Of a stretch of 9,449 bases of DNA, positions 1 to 5,608 are shown one piece after another (the first letter of the stretch is position 1; each line of letters starts with the position of its first letter). Under the pieces are notes generated by a model that saw only the letters and a program-made list of their open reading frames with translations, made no database searches and was not told the origin of the DNA. The stretch lies in contig CAJOQU010000089.1 of assembly GCA_905236975.1 (NCBI GenBank), forward strand, positions 1-9,449. Direction: 5' to 3'. The translations under genes were made by a program, and so were the position numbers. This DNA is from an uncultured Clostridia bacterium (GTDB lineage Bacteria; Bacillota; Clostridia; Oscillospirales; Acutalibacteraceae).

Positions 1-493
1 CGGCATAAAGCGCCTTTCCGCTGAATACCGCCTGTGCCAGCGCACCCATGGTCTCCTCCAACGGCGTTTCCGGGTCCATATGATGGTGATAAAAAATATC
101 CACATAGTCAAGCCCCAGCCTTTTTAAACTTTGGTCAAGACTTGCCAGCAAATATTTTCTGCTGCCAAGGTCGCCGTAAGGCCCCGGCCACATATCAAAG
201 CCCGCTTTTGTGGTGATAATCAACTCATCCCGATAAGCCGTGAAATTTTCTTTTAAAATGCGCCCTAAATTCTTTTCGGCGCTGCCGGGCTCGGGGCCGT
301 AATTATTAGCAAGGTCAAACTGGGTGATTCCGTGGTCAAACGCGGTAAAGCACATTTTTTTCATGTTTTCAAAGTTGGCGGTATCACCGAAATTATGCCA
401 AAACCCAAGGGAAACGGCGGGCAGTTTTAACCCGCTTTTTCCGCAATGGTAATAGGCCATGTCTTGATAGCGTTCTTTTGCGGCTGTGTACAT
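1..493 (-). CDS. yghZ: Aldo/keto reductase, YghZ/L-glyceraldehyde 3-phosphate reductase type (partial, N-terminal half)
   Basis: An NADPH-dependent cytosolic oxidoreductase with a TIM-barrel fold. The YghZ/Gpr group reduces L-glyceraldehyde 3-phosphate and other aldehydes such as methylglyoxal. The gene begins at ATG 491-493, and 164 codons are present before the window edge cuts it; family members run to about 330-346 residues. Visible motifs match the YghZ subgroup closely: CGKSGLKLP near residue 17, LGFWHNFG near 29, FDLANNYGPEPGSAE at 59-73, TTKAGFDMWPGPYG at 94-107, SRKYLLASLDQSLKRLGL at 111-128 and VDIFYHH at 131-137. The AKR catalytic set is present as Asp60, Tyr65, Lys96 and a His at 136-138. 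The start is supported by GGAGGT at 502-507 (minus), 8 bases upstream. It is transcribed away from the rest of the window, so no functional link to the neighbours is seen. The family is certain; the physiological substrate is not. Confidence 0.93.
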   Translation of the reverse strand, partial: MYTAAKERYQDMAYYHCGKSGLKLPAVSLGFWHNFGDTANFENMKKMCFTAFDHGITQFDLANNYGPEPGSAEKNLGRILKENFTAYRDELIITTKAGFDMWPGPYGDLGSRKYLLASLDQSLKRLGLDYVDIFYHHHMDPETPLEETMGALAQAVFSGKALYA

Positions 494-501
494 TATCAAA
501 T

Positions 502-534
502 ACCTCCAATATATTCTTTTCAGTCATCATTATA
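502..534 (-). promoter_or_regulatory. RBS and probable -10 box of the aldo/keto reductase gene
   Basis: On the minus strand a perfect TATAAT lies at 529-534, and a GGAGGT ribosome binding site at 502-507 is 8 bases before the ATG. No good -35 hexamer is found 16-18 bases upstream (552-558 is only AT-rich), so the promoter call rests on the -10 alone. Confidence 0.4.
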
Positions 535-641
535 ATAAAAGCACCCATCCAAATTCTATAGATTATTTTGCCGATTTACCATGACAATATTGCCTTTTAT
601 GCTTATCAGCACATCGTGGTAAAACATGAGCGGAACAAAAT

Positions 642-899
642 TTGCATAAATATGGTATGGAGCGTATTTCTTTTGGGGGTTTTGGTAAGGTGAGCGATTT
701 TTTCGGTGAATACACCGTACAGAATGAATGGATGAGCAAAACCGAAGAAGAAAGAAAACAAAAGATCAACCAAATTGTTCGCCGTCTTTGTATTGCAGAG
801 CTTGAAAAGCGGGTACATTTCGATTATAATAAAGATGTTGCATGGATGGGCGAACCTTCCGACTCTGAAAAAAAGGAAGTGTCGGAATCATGCCTTTAG
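642..899 (+). CDS. Unrecognised small protein, possibly the remnant of a mobile-element gene
   Basis: I do not recognise this protein. The frame is open from 630 to the stop at 897-899. Possible starts are TTG 642 and ATG 657, and neither has a convincing ribosome binding site, so the 5' end may be missing. The product is up to 85 residues, hydrophilic and charged, with no signal peptide, membrane segment or Cys motif. The middle part (EEERKQKINQIVRRL and the following IAELEKR) looks helical. Its 3' end overlaps the ATG at 890-892 of a short frame resembling the start of a serine recombinase, an arrangement typical of coupled genes in clostridial mobile elements. The surrounding 494-1010 stretch is more AT-rich than the genes on either side. 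It could be a real small gene, a decayed element gene or chance; the amino-acid composition looks protein-like. Confidence 0.35.
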   Translation: MHKYGMERISFGGFGKVSDFFGEYTVQNEWMSKTEEERKQKINQIVRRLCIAELEKRVHFDYNKDVAWMGEPSDSEKKEVSESCL

Positions 900-937
900 A
901 AATTGCGGATATTTACGTTCGCCTCTCCGACTCATAG
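890..937 (+). pseudogene. Possible truncated N-terminus of a serine recombinase
   Basis: The frame from ATG 890 reads MPLEIADIYVRLSDS and then TAG at 935-937. The IYVRLS element resembles the first beta-strand of large serine recombinases, where the Ser of a (V/C)RLS or (V/C)RVS motif is the nucleophile. It starts inside the last codons of the preceding frame, with a purine-rich stretch (AAAAAGGAAG, ending at 879) upstream. Nothing else of a recombinase (catalytic Arg residues, zinc ribbon, coiled coil) follows; after the stop the same frame continues into the amidase. Fifteen residues are too few for a firm assignment. Confidence 0.25.
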
Positions 938-1591
938 GCAGAATCTTCATTTCCAAAAAAGAAGAAGGAAAAAAGCGGGAAATCCGAAGCGAATGGAAAA
1001 TTTAAAAATATAGTATTCCCTCACGCCTCACATGGCGGGTTTGACGGCGGCGCCGTCGCGTCGGACGGCACGGTAGAAAAAGATATCAATTTAAAAATCG
1101 CGCTGACCTTGCAGGATTTTTTGAAGCAGAGCGGCATTTCGGTTGTGATGACCCGTGAAAACGATGTCTCGACCGATGACGTTGAGAGCGATAAAATTTC
1201 CGCCCGCAAAAAAAGCGATCTTGAAAATCGGTTGGATTTGATGAACGATTATCCGGATGGAATTTTTGTGAGCATTCATTTAAACAAGTTCACCACCTCA
1301 GCCGCCATGGGTTCACAGGTGTTTTACGGTGCCGGGCATGAAAGCTCAAAAAAGCTGGGGGAGGAGATTCAGTCCTCCATCATCGAGCGATTGCAGCCCG
1401 AAAACAAGCGGGTCAACAAGCAGGCGACCAGCAGTACTTATTTGTTATACAATGCTGCCATTCCCGCTGTGCTGGTGGAATGCGGCTTTTTAAGCAACAG
1501 CGCCGAGCTTACTAAGTTGAAGGACGAAGATTATCAGAAAAAAATGGCCTTTTGTATTTATTGCGGAATACTTGAATATTATTCAAAATAG
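938..1591 (+). pseudogene. cwlD: CwlD-like N-acetylmuramoyl-L-alanine amidase (Amidase_3), start and anchor missing
   Basis: A zinc amidase that cuts the MurNAc-L-Ala bond of peptidoglycan; CwlD acts in spore-cortex muramic-lactam formation. The frame is open from 938, directly after an in-frame TAG, to the stop at 1589-1591. The Amidase_3 ligand set is present: His at 1031-1033 in HGGFDGGAV, Glu at 1076-1078 in EKDIN, His at 1277-1279 in SIHLN, and the catalytic Glu at 1478-1480 in VECGFLSN. No ATG, GTG or TTG lies in frame before TTG 1109, which is already past the first two zinc ligands. There is also no signal peptide or membrane anchor, which CwlD proteins normally have. The usual D-x-G-H-G-G motif is altered to PHASHGG. 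Residues before it (a Lys/Ser-rich stretch) look like a normal linker, so the break probably lies near 930-940. An ATG at 994 is one base out of frame; one extra A in the run at 1004-1008 would join it. The gene is therefore broken, frameshifted, or subject to a sequence error. It sits 11 bases before radA and probably shared its operon. Confidence 0.7.
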
Positions 1592-1602
1592 GAGCGATCA
1601 CA

Positions 1603-2970
1603 ATGGCAGGAAAAGCAAAAACCATATTTGTTTGCAGTGAGTGCGGCTTTGAATCCCCGAAATGGATGGGCAAATGCGCCGGCTGCGGTGAATGGAACAC
1701 CATGGTGGAGGATGTGCGGACGGCGGCAAGCGCCTCGTTTACAGCGGCACCTTCCCCCGCCCGTGCCGCAAAGGCTTTGACCCTTTCCATGATCGATGCC
1801 GCCGATGAACAGCGTTATGTGACCGGCATTGCCGAACTTGATCGGGTGCTGGGCGGCGGCATTGTGAAAGGCTCGGTGGTACTGCTCAGCGGTGATCCGG
1901 GTATCGGCAAATCCACCATTTTATTGCAGGTCTGCAACGCCTTGCAGGATCGACTGCATATTCTTTATGTTTCGGGCGAGGAATCCGCCATGCAGATCAA
2001 AATGCGCGCAACACGCATCGGCGTACAAAGCGAAAGCCTTTCCCTGATGACCGAGACCGATGTGCAGGCCGTTTGCGAGTACATACAGTCTGCCAAACCC
2101 GACCTTGTGATGATCGATTCCATTCAGACCATGCAGCACCATGAGTTGTCCTCCTCCCCCGGCAGCATTGTGCAGGTGCGGGAATGCACCAATTTGCTGC
2201 TGCGCACCGGCAAAACACTGGAAATTCCCGTTTTTATTGTGGGGCATGTCAACAAGGGCGGAGATATTGCAGGGCCGAAGGTCATGGAGCATATTGTCGA
2301 TACCGTGCTTTATTTTGAGGGGGAGCGCAACCAGTCCTACCGCATTCTGCGCGCTATGAAAAACCGTTTTGGTTCCACCAATGAAATCGGCGTGTTTGAA
2401 ATGACCGAAACCGGCCTTACCGAGGTCGAAAACCCCTCCGCCATGATGCTGTCCGGTCGGTTGAGCAACGTATCCGGCGACTGTATCACCTGTGTGATCG
2501 AGGGCACGCGCCCCATTTTAGCCGAGGTGCAGGGGCTGGTGACCACCACCGGCTTCGGCAACGCAAGACGCACCGCCGCGGGGTTTGATTACAACCGCCT
2601 TAACCTGCTGTTGGCGGTTTTAGAAAAGCGATTGGGGCTTTATTTTTCCAATTTAGACACCTATTTGAACATCATCGGCGGCATTCGATTGGACGAGCCC
2701 GCCGCCGACCTTGCCGTAGCGATGGCACTGGTGTCGGGTCTGAAAGATATTCCCATCAACGAAAAGCTGGTTGCTTTCGGCGAAGTCGGTCTGTCGGGCG
2801 AGCTGCGCTCGGTGCCGCGCGCGCAGGCACGGGTCTACGAAGCCGCCAAAATGGGCTTTACCGATTGCATTTTACCCGCGGCCTGCTTAAAGCAAATCAC
2901 GGCCTGCCCCGATTCCATCCGGTTGATCGGGGTCAAAAGGCTGTCCGACGCGATCGGTCACATCGGTTGA
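1603..2970 (+). CDS. radA: DNA repair protein RadA
   Basis: RadA (Sms) is a RecA-related, DnaB-like ATPase that drives branch migration of recombination intermediates during repair and transformation. The 455 residues are the normal family length and all domains are present: a C4 zinc finger at residues 11-28 (CSEC and CAGC with the family's GFESPKWMGKC), Walker A GDPGIGKST at 97-105, a Walker B-like strand LVMIDS ending near 173, the RadA-specific KNRFG motif at 253-257, and a C-terminal Lon-protease-like domain (YLNIIGGIRLDEPAADLAVA and following). The ATG start is supported by AGGAG at 1590-1594, which overlaps the stop codon of the upstream amidase frame, with 8 bases of spacing. This suggests the two genes were co-transcribed and translationally coupled. 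The last 84 bases are overlapped by a minus-strand small gene. I see no defect in it. Confidence 0.98.
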   Translation: MAGKAKTIFVCSECGFESPKWMGKCAGCGEWNTMVEDVRTAASASFTAAPSPARAAKALTLSMIDAADEQRYVTGIAELDRVLGGGIVKGSVVLLSGDPGIGKSTILLQVCNALQDRLHILYVSGEESAMQIKMRATRIGVQSESLSLMTETDVQAVCEYIQSAKPDLVMIDSIQTMQHHELSSSPGSIVQVRECTNLLLRTGKTLEIPVFIVGHVNKGGDIAGPKVMEHIVDTVLYFEGERNQSYRILRAMKNRFGSTNEIGVFEMTETGLTEVENPSAMMLSGRLSNVSGDCITCVIEGTRPILAEVQGLVTTTGFGNARRTAAGFDYNRLNLLLAVLEKRLGLYFSNLDTYLNIIGGIRLDEPAADLAVAMALVSGLKDIPINEKLVAFGEVGLSGELRSVPRAQARVYEAAKMGFTDCILPAACLKQITACPDSIRLIGVKRLSDAIGHIG

Positions 2971-3087
2971 CCGCCCAACAAAATATGGACAAACTCCCGC
3001 TGCCGAATTGACCGCCGCGCACTGTTCCAGTCCGCAGTAGCCGTCCTTTTGGTAGCGGCATTTTTCCGCACATGGAATGATTGCCAT
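2887..3087 (-). CDS. Small Cys-rich conserved clostridial protein (probable metal-binding)
   Basis: A 66-residue protein starting at ATG 3085-3087 with a strong AAAGGAGGGG ribosome binding site just upstream. Its first 36 residues carry the pattern C6-x3-C10-x-YQKDGYC18-x4-C23-x9-CPYF, which resembles a short protein common in Clostridia and sometimes mis-named hydroxymyristoyl-ACP dehydratase. The five Cys suggest zinc or Fe-S binding, but I know of no proven function. It has no signal peptide or membrane segment. Relatives I recall end soon after CPYF. Here about 30 more residues follow, and the last 28 codons (stop at 2887-2889) are antisense to the end of radA, giving an 84-base tail-to-tail overlap. 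That tail is low in hydrophobic order and is probably a read-through extension. The gene is divergent from the racemase operon, with promoters between 3111 and 3186. Confidence 0.75.
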   Translation of the reverse strand: MAIIPCAEKCRYQKDGYCGLEQCAAVNSAAGVCPYFVGRSTDVTDRVGQPFDPDQPDGIGAGRDLL

Positions 3088-3110
3088 GTTTCCCCTCCTT
3101 TGTATCCATT

Positions 3111-3138
3111 AGTATATGCGTCTGTTCATAAAAAACAA
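3111..3138 (-). promoter_or_regulatory. Sigma-A-type promoter of the small Cys-rich gene
   Basis: On the minus strand TTGTTT (3133-3138) and TATACT (3111-3116) are separated by 16 bases. Transcription would start about 15-20 bases before the ATG at 3087, leaving a short leader that contains the AAAGGAGGGG ribosome binding site. Confidence 0.5.
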
Positions 3139-3157
3139 TCGCTTTTTGCAGAAATAC

Positions 3158-3186
3158 TTGATAAGCCGGGGAAAATATGGTAAAAT
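3158..3186 (+). promoter_or_regulatory. Sigma-A-type promoter of the racemase/ligase/amidase/flippase operon
   Basis: TTGATA at 3158-3163 and TAAAAT at 3181-3186 have the ideal 17-base spacer, which ends in TATGG. Transcription should start near 3193, downstream of the first in-frame ATG (3177), so that ATG cannot be the start on this transcript. The next good start is TTG 3219, with AAGGGTGATC at 3207-3216. No terminator is visible between here and the end of murJ, so this is probably the main operon promoter. Confidence 0.75.
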
Positions 3187-3218
3187 CAGTCTGTATCAAT
3201 GTGAAAAAGGGTGATCTT

Positions 3219-4394
3219 TTGTTTCGGAATACGTTTGTTAAGGTCGAACCCGATATTTTAAAAAAGAATGTGCAAGCGATTCGCGCATACTACCCGGATT
3301 ATTCCTATTATTTCGGCGTGGTCAAGGGCAATGTCTACGGCCACGGCACCGGCGCGATCCCCGCTTTGATTGAGGGCGGCGTCAATTATTTGGCGGTTTC
3401 GTTTTTGGAGGAAGCGCTGACCATTCGCCGATCCCTGCCGGAAATCCCCATTTTGTGTTTGGAACCGGTAAAAAGCCTGTATTACCCGCAGGTATTGGAA
3501 AATACTATCACCGCTACGGTCGAAAGTGTGGCGGCCGCCCGTGAGCTTGCGCAATACAAGCTCACAAAGCCGTTGAAGGTGCATATCAAGCTGGATACCG
3601 GCATGAGCCGCCTGGGGCTTACCACCAACGAAGAATTGCTGGAATGCCTGGAATTGCTTCGCCAAAATGACCGCATCATCATAGAAGGGCTTTATACCCA
3701 CTTAGCCACCTCCGGCGTGTGGGACGTATACTACGACCACCAGATCGCCGCTTTTGAGCGTTTGGTGCAGGGGGTCGATCTGTCGCAATTTCCCATTGTG
3801 CATATCGATCGTTCCATCACGCTGGTGCATCACAAAAAACCGCCGTTTGCAAACGGCGTGCGGCTGGGCATCTGCCTGTACGGTTTCAACAACAGCCTGC
3901 CGGAGCCCACGGGTTTGCGCGCCTTTAAACGCAAGCTCACTTTAAAGCGGCTGAACATCAGCGATTCCATTCTACCCAACGACCTGCCGCTGAAAACCGC
4001 CTTTTCCCTGCATACCGAGGTGATCAGCCTGCGGCACATCAAGGCCGGCTCCTTTGTGGGGTACGGCGCCGCGTATATCGCCCCCGAGGACATGACGGTG
4101 GCAACCCTGCCCATTGGTTATTACGACGGGGTGGACAAGCGTATGAAGACCGTCTGTATCCACCATAAACCGTATGAAATTATTGGCGATATCTGCATGG
4201 ATATGACCATGGTCAAGGTAGATGACGCCGTACAGCTTTACGACCCGGTGGAGATTTTCGGGCAGGATATTTCGGTTCGTGAAACAGCGCAGCGACTGGG
4301 CACCAACGCCTATCGCTTGCTGACCGGCATCCATGACCGTTTGCCGCGCATTTACAGCGATGACAACGAAAACAGTGATCGAGGCGACAAATGA
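3219..4394 (+). CDS. alr: Fold-type III PLP amino-acid racemase, alanine-racemase family
   Basis: A cytosolic PLP enzyme that interconverts L- and D-amino acids; alanine is the classical substrate. The TTG start at 3219 (391 residues) is preferred because the -10 box covers the upstream ATG 3177 and AAGGGTGATC, nearly complementary to the 16S tail, precedes TTG. This start gives the usual opening (FRNTFVKVEPDILKKNV) and puts the PLP Lys at residue 36 in VVKGNVYGHG. Other family marks are KLDTGMSRLG (Arg131, carboxylate binding), NGVRLGICLYG (Arg215, pyridine contact), catalytic Tyr282 in VGYGAAY, and GDICMDMTMV at 323-332. Towards the end, GIHDRLPRIY has Asp373 where Geobacillus Alr has Tyr354, a position tied to substrate choice, though variable in the family. 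Its stop overlaps the next ATG (ATGA). Position ahead of a D-aspartate-ligase-like gene suggests it makes the D-amino acid for that enzyme, possibly D-Asp. It could equally be an ordinary alanine racemase; substrate cannot be read from sequence. Confidence 0.93.
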   Translation: MFRNTFVKVEPDILKKNVQAIRAYYPDYSYYFGVVKGNVYGHGTGAIPALIEGGVNYLAVSFLEEALTIRRSLPEIPILCLEPVKSLYYPQVLENTITATVESVAAARELAQYKLTKPLKVHIKLDTGMSRLGLTTNEELLECLELLRQNDRIIIEGLYTHLATSGVWDVYYDHQIAAFERLVQGVDLSQFPIVHIDRSITLVHHKKPPFANGVRLGICLYGFNNSLPEPTGLRAFKRKLTLKRLNISDSILPNDLPLKTAFSLHTEVISLRHIKAGSFVGYGAAYIAPEDMTVATLPIGYYDGVDKRMKTVCIHHKPYEIIGDICMDMTMVKVDDAVQLYDPVEIFGQDISVRETAQRLGTNAYRLLTGIHDRLPRIYSDDNENSDRGDK

Positions 4395-5608
4395 ATTACG
4401 AAATTTTGATCATCGGGAGCGATGCCAACGCCTACTACATGGCGCGGTGTTACCACGAGTTGACCGGCAAAAAAGCCGATGTACTGGCAAAATCGCCCCT
4501 GCCCTATACCACCTATTCCAGTATTTTAAATATTGCTTACGACCCTTCCATTTGGCAGGAAGAAGGGTTTTTAAAAGCGTTGGCCGATTACCGCAAAACG
4601 CACAGCGGGCGGCCCATTCTGTTGATCAGCTCTAACGAAAGCTATGCCGAGCTGATTGCCGCCAATCGCGAACGATTGCAAAAGCAGGGTTTTGTTTTTA
4701 ATTACCCGGATGCGGCTGTCGCCCGTTCGCTGATGATGAAAGAGGAATTTTACAAGCAATACGCGGACTCCTGCCTTGACCTGCCGGTGACCTGTTATTT
4801 TGATTGCAAAAATCAAGATTCCGTGGATTTTTCCCTGCCCTATCCGGTCATTGTCAAGCCCAGCAATGTGATCCAATACAATCATTTATCCTTTGAAGGA
4901 AAGAATAAAATCTATAAAGTCGATTCGCAGGACGAGCTTAATCGGGTTATTTCCCTCATCAAGGCAGGCGGATATACCGATACCCTCATCGTGCAGGAGT
5001 TTATCCCGGGGGATGACAGTTATTTATTTGACGCGGTCGCTTATGTCGATTCTTCTCACCGTGTACGTCTGCTTTCCTTTGCGCAGATCGGCTTGCAGGA
5101 GCACAGCCGCAACATGGTGGGCAACGCCGCCGTGTTAATCAACGGGTATAATCAATTTGGGCATACGCATGAGGTCGAAGCCAAAATGAAACAGTTTTTG
5201 GAGGAGATCGGTTACAGCGGCTTTGCCGAGTTTGATTTGAAATACGACCCGCGTGACCAAAAGTTCAAAGTACTGGAAATCAATGCCCGTCAGGGGCGCA
5301 GCAGCTACTATTTAACCGCCCTGGGTGAAAACTTGGTGCAAGTGCTGGCGGAGGATCTGATCGACCGTAAAGTCCGTGAATACCGCTTTTTAAACGACCG
5401 GGTGTTGCTTTCCTTTGTGCCGAAAAAGGTCGCTCTGCGCTACATTGTGAACGAGGACTACAAGCGTGAGGTCAAAAAGCTCTGGCACGGTCACATTGAC
5501 CCGGTGCGCTACAAAGAAGACCGAAATTTCATGCGTAAAATTTATTTGCTGAAAAAGCGTTTTCGCTATGTCAAAGAATATCAAAACAGTTATTGGAAGG
5601 TCATATAA
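4391..5608 (+). CDS. ATP-grasp ligase of the D-aspartate ligase (Aslfm) type
   Basis: Enzymes of this type activate the beta-carboxyl of D-Asp with ATP and join it to the epsilon-amino group of the Lys residue in the peptidoglycan precursor, building a D-iAsp cross-bridge. The 405 residues resemble E. faecium Aslfm, as I recall it, along the whole length. Matches include an N-terminal IIGSDANAYYMAR (about 7-19, Aslfm GSDMNVYGMAR), SYAELI, YPVIVKPSN with ATP-binding Lys156, LSFEGKNK, IVQEFIPGDDS (200-210), SGFAEFDLKYDPRD, and the metal-binding EINARQGRSSYY (Glu296, Asn298). It has no signal peptide or membrane segment, so it acts in the cytoplasm. The ATG overlaps the racemase stop by 4 bases, with GAGG at 4381-4384, and its own stop overlaps the next start (TAATG); translation is therefore coupled on both sides. 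The family is clear. D-Asp as substrate is inferred from resemblance and from the adjacent amidotransferase; another D-amino acid is possible. Confidence 0.88.
   Translation: MNYEILIIGSDANAYYMARCYHELTGKKADVLAKSPLPYTTYSSILNIAYDPSIWQEEGFLKALADYRKTHSGRPILLISSNESYAELIAANRERLQKQGFVFNYPDAAVARSLMMKEEFYKQYADSCLDLPVTCYFDCKNQDSVDFSLPYPVIVKPSNVIQYNHLSFEGKNKIYKVDSQDELNRVISLIKAGGYTDTLIVQEFIPGDDSYLFDAVAYVDSSHRVRLLSFAQIGLQEHSRNMVGNAAVLINGYNQFGHTHEVEAKMKQFLEEIGYSGFAEFDLKYDPRDQKFKVLEINARQGRSSYYLTALGENLVQVLAEDLIDRKVREYRFLNDRVLLSFVPKKVALRYIVNEDYKREVKKLWHGHIDPVRYKEDRNFMRKIYLLKKRFRYVKEYQNSYWKVI

Noticed and set aside
581..622. Short plus-strand frame MTILPFMLISTSW
   Set aside because: Only 13 codons, no ribosome binding site, no recognisable product.
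563..818. Two overlapping minus-strand frames (68 and 70 codons) in the intergenic stretch
   Set aside because: They oppose the more protein-like plus-strand frame 630-899 and have Phe/Ser/Cys-rich compositions typical of antisense reading.
1921..2292. 123-codon minus-strand open frame inside radA
   Set aside because: Antisense to the RadA ATPase core, with His-rich low-sense composition and no recognisable domain.
3177..3218. ATG 3177 as the racemase start
   Set aside because: The -10 box at 3181-3186 overlaps it and no ribosome binding site precedes it; TTG 3219 fits both the promoter and the family N-terminus.
3258..3701. 147-codon minus-strand open frame inside the racemase gene
   Set aside because: It lies fully antisense to a clear PLP racemase coding region and has no family resemblance; its openness follows from the codon use of the true gene.
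3972..4334. 120-codon minus-strand open frame at the end of the racemase gene
   Set aside because: Shadow of the racemase C-terminal domain; no family resemblance.
5593..5607. TTG 5593 as the asparagine synthetase start
   Set aside because: It would place five residues before the Met-Cys that must mature to an N-terminal Cys nucleophile.
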